DNA of 64,000 nt from assembly GCF_050624435.1 (NCBI RefSeq), contig NC_134542.1, positions 114,745,677 to 114,809,676 of the forward strand, in the 5' to 3' direction. The notes under the pieces are model-generated. The model worked only from the letters and a program-made list of their open reading frames with translations. It did no database searches and had not been told where the DNA came from. A program made the position numbers and the translations under genes. The stretch comes from Tenrec ecaudatus. Taxonomy: Eukaryota > Chordata > Mammalia > Afrosoricida > Tenrecidae. Shown one piece after another: positions 22,809 to 34,646 of this stretch. Within the stretch, counting starts at the first letter, position 1. Every line of letters starts with the position of its first letter.

Positions 22809-23413
22809 AAGTAGTGTTCCATTTTATGAACATACAGGTCTCATAAGTCCCCATTCAGAAAAAAAATAGTTCTATGTCAAACTCTTTTATGAATGATCTC
22901 TATTGCTGCAATGATGAAGTGTATCTTCAGAGTATCTTCACAAAACAAGGCTAGTGTGTCTATCTTACTATCTTCTTTTTGACTTGAGAAAGTAGCTATA
23001 CCTTGTTCTGTTTCATCTTCGTAGATCCTTTCTCTGGGTCCCTTCCCGTGTGTTTACTGATTTTTCCCTCTACAAGTTTCTGGCATCTTCACTGTGAATC
23101 ACGGCCCTGAAATTTAATTAGCTCCAAGAATAGGAAGGGAAAATATCTAATTTCAACACGATTGGGACATTTTCTTTCCCACAATATGGCAAAGGAAAGT
23201 GCTTGAGGACAGATGAGCTGATGATGAAACAGAAAGGGGGATATGTGCCTAATTCTCAGAGGAGAAGTCCACAGGGAGTGGAAAGGAGAAAGAGCAGACA
23301 GGAGAGCCCTCGGGGCTTGGCCGTGTTTGCCAGGGAAGCTGAGTAAATTTCTGACTTGGTGTAAAAATTGTGAAACCCAAGTGGGTTCCATATATTCACT
23401 TCATATCCACTCC
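22809..23413. other. No gene or recognised repeat
   Basis: Unique-looking sequence. I see no supported feature. Confidence 0.45.
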
Positions 23414-23421
23414 CTCTACAT

Positions 23422-23613
23422 CAGCGGTTCTCAACCTTTGAGTTGCGACCCCTTTGGGGGTCAAGCTACTCTTTCACAAAGGTCGCCTGATTCATAACAG
23501 TAGCAATATTACAATTATGAAGTAGCAACAAAAATAATTTTATGGTCGGGAGTCACCACCACATGAGGAACTGTATTAAAGGATTGAGGCATTAGGAAGG
23601 TTGAGAACCACTG
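23422..23613. mobile_element. SPIN-type hAT MITE, copy 2
   Basis: This 192-bp element starts CAGCGGTTCTCAACC and ends GGTTGAGAACCACTG. Its flanks CTCTACAT (23414-23421) and CGCTACAT (23614-23621) form an 8-bp duplication with one change. The internal order is the reverse of copies 1 and 3: GACCCCTTTGGGGGTC comes first and GAGGAACTGTATTAAAGG last. Confidence 0.92.
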
Positions 23614-23814
23614 CGCTACATACTGAGAAAAAGAGGCCAACTTCTGAGCAACTCTTCATGCCTAAAAGAGAAGGAATTGGAAAACTCAAGAAAGAGAGAA
23701 AGAGATCAATAAAAATAGGGATGAAGAAAAAGATTCATAAAGGAAAAAAGAGAACAAGTAACAGAAGAACAGCAGATGGACCATCCAAGAAGCTTCAAAT
23801 TCCATGTGCACACA

Positions 23815-24245
23815 TTGACGCCTACTCGTAGTCAGCCTAAAGGACGGAGCAGAGCTGATCCGAAGAGTTTACAGAAGCAGACTACTCAGTCTTTCTCCAG
23901 GGAGTAGGTGGTGCGTTAAGACCATGGATAATGTGGTTCACAGCTGAGGACTGAACTCATTGTGCCCCAGGGCTCCTTCCTAGAGGTGTAGACCACAGAG
24001 AAGTTCTTGATAGCATCTGTGCCCCCCAAAACAAGCAATTGTCTCATCCTGGCGTCTAAGGCACTTTGGGGCTGAACTTTTTCCAGAACAGATTTATTTG
24101 TTCTTCTGGGAATTCTTGATATTTCCAAAACTCTTCCACAACATCAAAATTCAAGTGCATCCATTCTTCTGATGCCCTCCTTATCCACTGGCCGACTTTT
24201 GCATTCATAAACATAGATAGCTTTTTATTCATATACATACACATA
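23815..24245 (-). mobile_element. RTE LINE 3'-half fragment, antisense
   Basis: The region 24000-24245 reads GGCGTCTAAGGCACTTTGG, TTTTTCCAGAACAGATTTATT, TTGTTCTTCTGG and CAAAATTCAAGTGCATCC. This is the complement of the RTE segment after the RT domain. The start 23815-23920 has SINE/RTE-like CGTAGTCAGCCTAAAGGACG and a SINE-like CTCAGTCTTTCTCCAGGG, so part may be a fused AfroSINE. Confidence 0.65.
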
Positions 24246-24289
24246 CATACGTTAAAGTCACCTTGATTTAATTCCAGTTAACTTAATCC

Positions 24290-24420
24290 TAATGCAAACC
24301 TGTATAGTGGTTATTCCATTTTCCCACGAGATGTCTGAGACTTCCATAGCTAGTGGCTTGTCCAAAGCATCACAAGCAGAATTTATAGTGTCTGTTTGAC
24401 TCCAAGGCGTCTCATTACAC
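24290..24420 (+). mobile_element. Probable MIR fragment
   Basis: ATTCCATTTTCCCACGAGATG, CATAGCTAGTGGCTTGTCC and AAGCATCACAAGCAGAATTT follow the order of the MIR 3' core, but are diverged. Confidence 0.5.
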
Positions 24421-24629
24421 CCCTTGCTTGTAATAAATGCAACACAATTATTCGTTCAGGTAGGTCCATAGGTTCTTGCTAAAGTTGGTCATTTTGAGAC
24501 ACAACATTGTTCCAGTAATATTGCTATTGCTGAAAATCCACTTGGAGGCACACTTTTGAAACATTTGCTGATCTTAGAGCATTTTCTTTTGATTATCTTC
24601 AATAAAAGCTCACTTATTTCATATGATAG

Positions 24630-25202
24630 ATTTTATGTCAACCTCGATGAGCCAGAATTCTCTTCTGTTATGATCTCACAAAATGTTCATTTCCAATGCT
24701 GGGATCTTCTCTGAAGCAGCTAAGAAGTTGTGGGAGCCAATAGGGTAGAGAACCGCCTCCTGAATCTTGTCACGGACTTGATACAACTGAGAGAGATTTT
24801 ATTTGGTGTGTAGCATACTCTTAATAGAGATGGACATTGTGTGGACACTAGCTTACTGTTGCTGGATCTGGGTCTTGCATCTGATTGATGGATCACCTGT
24901 TCTATCACCTGCCAATCCTAGGAGCCATCAATGGGCTGTGCACCTTGGATTTGGCTGGCTGACCTTGAATATTCAGCTCTGTATCCACCAGCTGGTGATC
25001 TTCCTGCTTCTTGTCCACCAGCCTCTGCAACTACAGGACTGAGGAGAAGCCTCTAGTTTACATCTGAAGCATGGACTTGAACCACACCAGGCTTTCCCAC
25101 TTCCACGACTGTGTGGGCCATTTCTTGATAGCAATCTTTCTATATATAGATACATGCAAGTGTTACTGACTTTGATCTCTAGAGAACCTGGATCAGCACA
25201 CT
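24630..25202 (+). mobile_element. Ancient LTR-like family, copy 2
   Basis: It starts near TTATGTCAACCTCGATGAGCC. It runs through GGATCTGGGTCTTGCATCTG, CCACGACTGTGTGGGCC and CTTTCTATATATAGATACATG, and ends CTCTAGAGAACCTGGATCAG then CACA. Its modules match copy 1 at 19.7 kb. No protein is encoded. Confidence 0.55.
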
Positions 25203-27850
25203 TCAGAAAGAAAGCTTTTTAAGAATGAAGCTTAATGAGGATATAAGCAGAAACCACTTCAAGCCAGGCTGGCGAAAACTCTTGGTGGCCTTGAGACCAT
25301 GGGAGGTTTAAAGAAAAGCGTACACTTACTTGGTGTCCTATCAAGTGTCTGAGACATTCCTAAAGGACAGTTGCTAGTGCCGATCAATGGCTCCTTCACT
25401 GGTATAAATGCAGAGATTTTAGGAAGAGCCTTCAAAGTCCAGTTCTGAACTGGTATGTTGATTAAACCCTATTCTTAAGTCAATAAAGACATCCCTTATT
25501 CATACTTCAGAGAAAATCACCTTGAGGTTGCTTTAACTACCTCAGAAGAGAATATGATATATTTTTTAAAAGAAGCAAATAAGGACCTACTACTATTTGA
25601 AGATAAAGTTGTTATGGCATCTCATGTCTTAACTTTTTTGCTGAAAAGTCTGGATAAGAGAATGGATAGTGACCCTCAATCACGATACTACTTATTTGTA
25701 ATAAATGCCCCATAATTTATTGCATAATTTAACACATCGATGTTTCTCTTGTCTGTTATTGCTTTTGAACTTCAAACCTATGATCATTGTGAGCAAGGTG
25801 ATGGATGGTGGGGCACTGGAGATGAAATGGTCTTCCATTCTTTGCCCCAAGACTGCCTGACCTTTGGGCATCCAAAGGGTTGCCTCTAATATATTTGAAG
25901 GATGGTACTGGGTTTGAGTTGGAGAGCCACCCCCCCCCCCCGATATACAGTCTTCTATTCATGGTCCATGTAGCAGGTGCTCTCTCCTGAATGGCTACTG
26001 TTTTTCTCAAGGGCTGCCAATGTTCATTACCGCGACAAAGTGGAGGAGGACCGAAATGTCAGATGAAAAGAAAATTACTGGGAAGCTCCCAGGTTTTTCC
26101 ATTAGCATTTCAGCAATGCAAGGAAGCCAAGGGCAGACAAGATAATGGAGGGGTGGCACAGGCATTTATTGCACTTTTATTTTTCCTTTGAGAAAGTGTT
26201 AATAAAATTAGCTGTGTTTCAATAACATCAAGGATTATAAAAGATACATTTATCAACAATGTACAATTTTCCTACTGGAGTACATAATAAAACTTTTCAA
26301 ATGCAAATCTTCTATCAATGAAAATACAAAGGGGCAAGATAAAGGGAAGAAATGACATGAAGCTAATTCTCAGTCATCCTTGAAAACAGGAAAGATTAAA
26401 AATTTAAAGATAACTAGTAAATCTCCCCAAACTTTTTTTTTGTTTTCTCTGTCAAGGCTTTAGTCAACACTCCTTACAAGGAGTCATGCTAATTCTTTTG
26501 AAGTTCAAGAATGGGATCGAAATCATCAATGTTTTCCTGTTGCCCACCATGCAAAGTCCCCAGTCCTACCTTGCTCCCCAAAGCCAGCCTCCTTACAGCA
26601 ATCAGAGTCCTCCATCCTCCAACCTAGCTTGCCCGTCAAGTCATTTTTCCTGTGTGCTGGTCACATACCTCTGGCTGGAAACTGATCCCATGATGATCTA
26701 TGATGATCTCTCCTCCATCTATTTCTGCCCAAGTCCTCATCATTCCCTGAAGTCATGAGAACTCAAATCCTGCCTCTATGAGCCTGACCTTTCCCTTCAA
26801 GGTCTCATTGATTCCCTATCCCTTTCCCATCTTCTGAGCTACCAACTCCGAATCTTATAAGATGTTTTTCACAGCTCACAACTTTTTCATGGGTACCACA
26901 GAAAAAGTACACGGCATAAAATGAACATATGGTGAAAAGCATTTGCTGGTAGAGTGACTGAGTTTATAATCATATTCCTCCTTCTGTGGAGGTCCAGGAA
27001 GATCAAAGAACAGAGCAGCAATACAAAGAAAGAGGCAAGGAAACTAGACAATCCAGAAATTGGACAAATACCTTTCCTTTCATAACAATATTTTTATTGA
27101 AAATTAGGTTGGGGGTTACATCTCAGATAACTAACTTTGCATTCAGCAGTTGAAACTACTTATCAACCTTGTTCCCAGGTTTTACCCTTCATGCACTCCT
27201 TGATTTGGACAAGGAACTTCTCAATAAGCAAGACTTCACTATCTACAGGTAAAGGTAAAATATCCAGAGGGTCAGTGTGATTCACAGTCAAGGTGTTTTG
27301 AGGTGTCTGATAATTTCTTAAACATTGATTCAGCAAATCTTAGTGCAAAGGGAATTTCCTTAAAATAAACTTGGAATGTTGTATGAAATTAAATGCTAAA
27401 ATCATAAATATGCTCTCGAAGGTTTGCCCCATCAAAACCATTCTAATCTCAAAAGAGTAACTTATTCCTTGGTGAAATGTTGACAATGTTATCATCCCTG
27501 ATGGTAATAAATGAAGACATTGAATTCTTCTAGGAACCCAACTCTCCCACAACTCTCAACATCTGCCTTTCAAGAGGCTCAAGCTGCCTTGTGTTCTTCA
27601 TGGAAAACTCCAGGAGATGATGCCCTTGGCAAGAATAATCCCAATCTTTGTGCCTATTTCCTCAGCATTTTCATCAAATCATAATGAAAACAATTACTTG
27701 AAAGCTTCAAGTGTCAAATTAGAAAGCAGACCTAGAGTTCATCGGAAATGTCAAACTCCTCGGCATTTTGTGGGATGCAATGGTTTCCACTCGCTGCAGT
27801 CAACCCCGTAATCACAGTGACCTTTCTCGCCCTGCTGTGTTTACTGCAGT
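25203..27850. other. No gene or confidently named repeat
   Basis: This is the longest unique-looking stretch of the left half. A run of C lies near 25931-25942. 27080-27320 may hold a diverged afrotherian retroelement end (ATTTTTATTGAAAATTAGG). No ORF here has a recognisable domain. Confidence 0.45.
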
Positions 27851-28258
27851 GTCAACAGTCATACATGCAGGGTTGATGCAGTCAACAGTCATACATGCAG
27901 GTTGATGCGGTCAACAGTCATACATGCAGGGTTGGTGTGGTCAACAGTCATACGTGGAAGGTTGGTGAGGTCAACAGTCATACATGCAGGTTGATGCAGT
28001 CAACAGTCATACATGCAGGTTGATGCAGTCAACAGTCATACATGCAGTGTTGGTGCAGTCAACAGTCATACATGCAGGTTGATGCGGTCAACAGTCATAC
28101 ATGCAGGGTTGATGCGGTCAACAGTCATGCATGCAGGGTTGGTGTGGTCAACAGTCATACATGCAGTGTTGATGTGGTCAACAGTCATATATGCAGGGTT
28201 GGTACAGTCAACAGTCATACATGCAGAGTTGGTGCAGTCAACAGTCATACATGCAGAA
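27851..28258 (+). repeat. Minisatellite, 14 units of 29-30 bp
   Basis: Units start with GTCAACAGTCATACATGCAG at 27851, 27881, 27910, 27940, 27970, 27999, 28028, 28058, 28087, 28117, 28147, 28177, 28207 and 28237. The linker is (G/T/A)GTTGRTGYRG. Loss of one G gives the 29-bp units. Because 30 is divisible by three, long frames stay open on both strands with a VNSHTC-type ten-residue period. They have no start or context of a real gene. Confidence 0.95.
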
Positions 28259-28889
28259 TTGAGAATCCCCCTCTGGGCTCAAATGCAGCCTACAGTGGTT
28301 CCTTTATGGGAGCATTTAGCAAATTGACCAACGTTCTCATCTTTTCCTCAGAATTTTTGATACTGATAGCAACTCAAACCATAGTATCCAGCAACATGCC
28401 TGAAAGCACCTATTTACATATTTTACCCATCTCCCAACCCACCCTACTAATTAATACACCCCAGCCTGGATTTGTTAGAAAAATCATTTAGAACTAGAGG
28501 AGACATAGACTTTAAAAATACTAAAAAAGTAAAATAATACTAATAATTAAAGATCACTACCCAGCACAGAAGACTACATTTCCCCCAAACACAATGACTG
28601 CCAAAAGAAGGCTGCCATTGGACTAACTAAAACCACGCAACTACTCACCAGGATGCAGCCACCACACCTACATTTAAAGAGAGAGAGCAAAGTGTCTACA
28701 TTTTGTTGTACTTCAGAATTTACTTTTGCGTCTAATTAACATGAATCAGAACTACTTTCCTATTCTTGGGGACTGGTCTACATCGACTGGAAAATGTCTC
28801 TTCCTTTCATTGTATTCCGTTGCCGTGAAAAAGAGATTTGCAGAAGGCTAATCAGTCATTTCTATGACTCCTTATATATGTAACAAATA
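28259..28889. other. No gene or recognised repeat
   Basis: AT-rich unique sequence with a short AG run near 28678-28688. I see no supported feature. Confidence 0.45.
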
Positions 28890-29880
28890 CTGAGGGAGCA
28901 TCTGGTCTGTTCTAGTCCCAGAGAGTAAGTGAGATCCCATCCCTCATGGAGGTTACAGCCCCTCAGAGGAAATAGACTGTTGACTAGAAGAGAGATCAAA
29001 GCTGTAACAAAACACTGTATTGGGCAGTGGGGATGGGGGCAGGGTAGGGGGAGACAGGTGCTTAAGGCAATATGTCCCGAAGCAGACACAGTGATTGAGG
29101 AAAACTCTATTGAGGAAGCCTAAGCTGAATTCTCTTAAATAAAGGAGGAGTTGCCTAGGTGAAGAGGGAAGTTGAGGAAAGAGTTGAATGTTCCCCCAAA
29201 GAGAGGATTATATCTGCACAGGACCAAAGGTAGGACAGAGCTTGGCACGTGGCTGAAAAAGAACCAGCCTAAAGAAGGTGAGACTGTGAGTAGGACCAGG
29301 CTGGAGAAGCACTGGCCGGAGCCGATCATTAGAACTTTGAAAGACAAGTTGAAGACATTGGTCTTTCAACCACTGAACTATTTTAAGCCCAGGAGTGGAA
29401 CCAAGAGCTTTGCATTATCATGAGACAGTTTGCTTTTTGGAGACTGTGAGGAAAGTGCATAGGGAGCAAGGTTGGCAACAAGGTCACTAAGAGAGAAGCT
29501 CTTGCCCTAGTCCAGGGCGAGTGACAGAGTTTGCGGTAGGCTGGTGGGTGGTGAAAATGGTTTGTTCTGGGTTTCAACCCTAAAGTTGGATTCCAGTTTA
29601 CCCAACAGTATCACAGCAGCAAAGGCCAGGTGATCAATGGTCTTTTGTTAAAATAACAGCCAGGAAAATCCCATGAGGCACAGGTCCACTCAGTAGCACA
29701 CGGGTACCTTGAGTTGGAATCAGCAACCACAAAGCTGTGGAGGCAGAAGGAAGCTGAAGCAACAGGCTTTGTGATGGATTATTCGGGAAAGGGGGTTGGG
29801 GGAGGGCACTAAGGGAGAGAGAAGAGACAAGATGGAATCTGGTCACTGGCTTGAGGAGCTAAGTTGGTGGCCGGGTCACA
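28890..29880 (+). mobile_element. Ancient mammal-wide repeat, diverged, with an AfroSINE inside
   Basis: CCCATCCCTCATGGAGGTTAC, AAGACATTGGTCTTTCAACC, TTTTAAGCCCAGGAGTGG and CCCTAGTCCAGGGCGAGTG occur in the order of an old mammal-wide repeat in which a pGCAGTAGTCCAGGCGAGAG-like block is typical. I cannot name its class with confidence. Open frames here are chance. Confidence 0.4.
29545..29738 (+). mobile_element. AfroSINE copy, diverged
   Basis: GGTTTCAACCCTAAAGTTGG, AAAGGCCAGGTGATCAATGG, ATAACAGCCAGGAAAATCCC and GTTGGAATCAGCAACCACAA follow the AfroSINE order without the first head bases. Confidence 0.6.
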
Positions 29881-31612
29881 TAGAAAGATGAGAAAGCTTG
29901 GAAGGAAACCAAATTTCAGGGCTGACAGATGGGCCAAACAGAGGTTACCACACTGAGTATCAGATTCGGTACCATGTAAACAATATTTCTCTCTGACCTC
30001 AATGTTTTTCGTTCACTTGGACTTAGAAATGAACAGAGAATTTAGGAACTTCTTCATCAATCACATAACTGCAGAATTTTAGACTTGTTCCTTATATTAA
30101 AACAACAATGCCATGAGCACCAGCCACCCAGCATTTGAAGTTAGAATGTGCTTCTAGTAAGTTCTGAATTACAACTGGCATCATTCATTTACCCAGAAGC
30201 AAAGGATTCATCCACCTGTGTTCTGGGCAAGGATGCAAAGTCTCTTTAAATACAAGATTGACATTCAAGAATATTGAATGCCAGTATTCTGGAATAAACC
30301 CATCAGTTTCTAAAGAATCTGTATTGAGATTTCTGAAAGTAGAGTCCTGCTTGCGGGTTTTTAAAATGTTTTCTTTTGTTTTATGTATATTTTTAAATCT
30401 CATCATTGAACGGGAACCCCCTCAAGTTTGTATTGATTGGACAAGACCAAGCAAAAGGCATTCATTTCCTCTGAGTATCTACTTCCTTGTCATATTTCTC
30501 AAAAAATAATTCACTTCATTATTTGAGCTCTGGTAAAAAGTGGTGCCAATATCATTCCTTAACTTGCTTTATTCTCAAGCAATTCTTTCACGCCGAAATG
30601 AGCAAATCCTGAAGTTCTTGGATCACACTTTCAATAATGCCCCAAACCTGTCAACAGCCGGAGAACATTTCTCTCAGCTTCCAGATGCTCATGGCTGCCT
30701 TCCCCTGCAGGCCTCCCCCAGCCTCAGCGCATCTTTTTCTTCTTCTTCTTTTTTTTTTTTTTTCCTGTCACAGGTTTCCACTCCAAATAGCACTGCCAAA
30801 TCATCCCTTCTCCTCTGACATAATCTACTCTTTCCAATTTGAATGAACATTTTCTTCTAAAGCTATTATAAACAACACAAGGGTGCCGCTGGAAAAGAGA
30901 AATGGGCACTTCACAGCCAGTGATTTGGAAATTCAGAGAAACACAAATATTCTGAGTATAAAGAAGTACAAGCAGAGGTCCACTGAGAAGTATAGAACAG
31001 GACTCACTATGGATGGCCTTCATGTCTCTGTGACCTGGCATTTTTAGAAATGGAGCTTAACAAATCCCAGTCAAATTGATAGGGGGCTGGGCTCTCGGCA
31101 TGCAAGAGCTTTAAAGCACCAACCCAAAGACTTCTTCCTTCCCTGGGGGGAAAGAAAGCTCAAAGGGCCAGGAGCCACAGTCACATACACTCGAGACGAC
31201 TCAACGGAAGCAAGTCCGGGTACTCAGCTTCATGGAACCAATGTCCCTCCGGAGCCTTTCTGACCTGTCTTGTGCCCACCATGGGAGTCTCCTCTTCTAT
31301 GGGGTCTGTGTGGAGTCGTGAAGAAAGTGGGATTTTGTTTTTGAGGGTGGGGTTTTGTTCTTTCAGTTTGCTATCAAGCACTAGGTTTCAGAGGCAGGCA
31401 AAAGCTATCATTTTTTAAATGTTCTTAGGGAAAATATTTGCATAACAATTGTTTACAATTAAGCTACCTAACAGCTATATGGTTGCACCACAAGGATCGA
31501 GGTTGACTATATTCATCAGTTCAGACATTACGTACGTTGGCCTCAATCTTTGTACCTACAACATTTAACTCTTTCTACTTCAAGGTCAATGTCTCCTGTG
31601 ATGTAGGAGGTT
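29881..31612. other. No gene; pyrimidine tract
   Basis: Unique-looking sequence. A TTC/T tract at 30728-30766 is the only low-complexity feature. I see no supported coding sequence. Confidence 0.45.
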
Positions 31613-31797
31613 ACACAAGGAGTTATTAACTTTGAGGTCAGCACTTCTAAATCACCAGTCATTCTGCAGGAAAATGGTGAGTCTCTCTACTATTGTAAAG
31701 ATTTATGATGTCAGAAATCCATAGGATTAGTTCTGTTGTCCTATAAGGTCACTATGAATCAGAATTGACTAGAAAGCAGTGAGTTTGGTTTGTTTGA
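31613..31797 (+). mobile_element. AfroSINE copy, 5'-eroded
   Basis: TTTGAGGTCAGCACTTCTAA, TCTACTATTGTAAAGATTTATG and AGGTCACTATGAATCAGAATT lead into GACTAGAAAGCAGTGAG. It lies about 30 bp before a solo LTR. Confidence 0.8.
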
Positions 31798-31826
31798 GTT
31801 TAGACTTCAAGGTTGAGATAGTTAAG

Positions 31827-32333
31827 GTGTATTGTGCCAACCTGGCCGATAAACACACGTGGGATTAATTGAAGGGCGGAGAGATAAATGGCATGATAAG
31901 CCTTGCCTTTCTAGTTCTCGGGTCTCTTGCTTTCTGATGGTCAGACCAGGGAGCAGCTGCCTTAGCCAGTTCCCTGCTTCAGCTGGCAAGGCTCACTCCC
32001 TGCAAGACATCCCTGAGGAGAAGCTGCATGGACCTACCCGATGCAGCCCAGGGTGCTGGAGCAGCTTCTTGGAGACCCCTGTCAGTGCTGAGATGCTTAC
32101 ATATTCACTGACTCAGCTTTCCTCCTACAGAAGGCATCATTGCATCTGTTTTGTGAGATGGAGGAGAATTTTGTAGGTTGGTGTCGGACATATGGGCTAA
32201 TGTTGGACTTATGGACTTGGATAGCACTGGGTTGGGATGCTTTCTTAATGTACACTTACCCTTTATATAGAACTCTCTCTTATATACATATGAGTTTCTG
32301 TAGATTTGTTTCTCTAGTCTACCCCATGTTGTA
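31827..32333 (+). mobile_element. Solo LTR (subfamily A)
   Basis: It starts GTGTATTGTGCCAACCTGGC, has AACACACGTGGGATTAATTG, GGGTCTCTTGCTTTCTGATGG and ACATATGGGCTAATGTTGG, and ends TTTGTTTCTCTAGTCTACC. It is the same family as the minus-strand copies at 55.9 and 56.9 kb, where TG...CA ends and 5-bp duplications are visible. Confidence 0.75.
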
Positions 32334-32547
32334 CTTATAGATTGAGCACTGAAGTCCTTGGTTCTAAAGCCTTAGTTTTTGAAAATTTAGAATTTAGGCC
32401 CTAGTTTTGACCTATAGGAAATTCCTAAATGACCTACTTTGATCAACTGTTCAATGTCCTATAGTACCAAAGTGCTATGGCTTGTCATTATCAATGACTC
32501 TGCCTAACCCTCTACATACCACGAACCTGACATCTTGACAACGCCTC

Positions 32548-32732
32548 TAAAACCAAACTCACTGCCATTGAGTCAATGCTGGCTCATAGTGACCCTCTAT
32601 GGTTTTCCCAGGCTGTAACTGTTTAAGGGAGTACAAAGCCCAATCTCTCTCTTGCAGAGTTACTGGTGGTATTGAACCACTGACCATGGGGATTGCAGCC
32701 CAACCATTAAACACTACACCATTAGGGCTCCC
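32548..32732 (-). mobile_element. AfroSINE copy, antisense
   Basis: ACCAAACTCACTGCCATTGAG, GGCTCATAGTGACCCTCTATGG, GGGAGTACAAAGCCC and TACACCATTAGGGCTCCC are the complete antisense order, one of the fullest copies in the window. Confidence 0.92.
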
Positions 32733-33738
32733 AAATAATCACTACTATTTCTAACATGGATGCTTTACCAACTAAAGATGGCTTCACTATTCAGCGGGGT
32801 CAAGGGAAGGAGAAAGAAGAGGGATAACCTCTTGGTTCCCAAAGCAAAAGTGAAGCCACCTCTTGTTGGCAAAGTGCCCAATGTTAGGAGTCATAGCAGT
32901 TCGGTGCCCTCAAGTTACTCTGACTCAAAGCGATCCTATGCAAAACAGAACGAAGCAAGGCCTGGTCCTGTACCATCCTCAGAACCATTGTTTTATTTGA
33001 GTTCTTGGTACAGCCACTGTGTCAATCCCTACCACTGGAGGTCTTCCTGGTTTTTTTTGCTGATCCTCTAGGTCACCAAGCATGGTGTCCTTCTCCAACA
33101 CCAGTCCCTCCTAATGACATGTACAAAGAACATTTCATCATTCTTGCTTCTAAGGAACAATCTTTTTCAAATATAGCTTTGCTTTTTCTTCTGGCAGTCC
33201 ATGGTGCAGGCAATATTCTCCCCTCACACCACATTTCAAATGCATTAATTCCTCTCCAGTCTGCTCTATTGGTTGTTCAGCTTTCACACACACGAGGTGA
33301 CTTGGAATACCACAGATTGGGTCAGGTAGACCTTAGTCCTCAAAGTAAAATGTTGATTTCTATCACCTTTTAAAGTTTTTTGCAGCAGATTTTCCCAATG
33401 GATCATGTCTGATTTTATGACTGCTTTCATGGGCATTGATTATGGATCTAAATAATGAAATTCTTAACTTCAATCTTTTTTCTGTTCATCACAATATTGC
33501 TTACTGGCCCAGTTGTATATGTTTGGTTTCTTTTAAAATCTGTATTAAAGGCTGTCAATCTTTGACCTTCATCAGTAAGAGCTTCAAATCCTCTTGATTT
33601 TTAGCTAACAAGGTTGTGTCATTTGCACAACCTTGGTCGTAATAGATTGTTAATAGGCCTCCCTCCAATCCTGATGCCACATTCTCCACATAATCCAGCT
33701 TGCCGAAATTGCTTAGAGTACACATGCACTAAGTAGAG

Positions 33739-33924
33739 CAGTGGTTCTCAGACTTCCTAATGTCACGGTCCTTTCATACAGTTGGTGACCCCCCCCCCCA
33801 ACCATAAATTATTTTCGCTCCTACTTCATGCCTGTAATTTTGCTACTGTTATGAATCGGGCAACCCTAATGAAAGGATCATTCGACCCCAAAAGGAGTTG
33901 TGACCCACAGGTTGAGAACCATGG
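33739..33924. mobile_element. SPIN-type hAT MITE, copy 3
   Basis: This 186-bp element starts CAGTGGTTCTCAGAC and ends GGTTGAGAACCATGG, with the last bases altered. AAGTAGAG (33731-33738) and AAGTAGCG (33925-33932) form an 8-bp duplication with one change. It contains a run of nine or more C near 33790. It cuts the RTE LINE. Confidence 0.92.
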
Positions 33925-34646
33925 AAGTAGCGTGAAAGGATACCACCTTGATGCACATCTTTAACTACACATTATCTTCTTGTTCTGTTAAGCTATTACC
34001 TCTTGGCCCTTGTATAGGTTCCATAGAAACACAATGAAGCATTCTAGAATTCTCCTGATTTGTTCTAAGGCACACAGTGAAATTCCTCTGCACAGTCAAT
34101 AAAATACAGGTAACCATCTTGGCAATATTCTCTGGGCTCAGCCAAGAGCCATCTGACATCAGCAGTGATATCAGTCCTATATCCTCTTCTGATGTTGGCT
34201 TCAATTCTAGATATTCTCTGTCCATGTGTGATTGCAAAAGCTTTAGAATTATCTTAAGCAAAAATTGGCTTGTGTGTCATATTAATAATATTGTTGGGGA
34301 TTTCCACATTCTGTTGGGTCACCTTTCTTTAGATTGGGCACAAACATACTGGAAGTAAGTGGCTTCCAGTCTGCTGTCCTTCCAATGGACTTGGCTGGGC
34401 AGTGCGGATGAGTGAGTGCTTACAGAGTTGCATTAATCTGTTTAAACATCTACAATGGTGTTTCATCAGTTTTTGGAGCATTGTTTTTCTTCAACAACTT
34501 CAATGCAGCTTGGACTTCCTCCTTCACTACCATCAGGAATAGATTATATGCTACCTCTTGAAATGGCAGAACAGACATCAATTCTTTTTCTCTTCTCATT
34601 AAAAAATTTTTGTGTGTGATTTGGTCAAAAGTTTGATACAGAACAC

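Noticed and set aside
27851..28258. CRISPR-like array
   Set aside because: The repeats are contiguous at 29-30 bp with no unique spacers between them. It is a minisatellite in mammalian DNA.
28013..28491. Repeat protein encoded by the minisatellite frames (104 and 149 codons)
   Set aside because: Open frames arise from the 30-bp period in several frames and on both strands. There is no gene context or splice structure.
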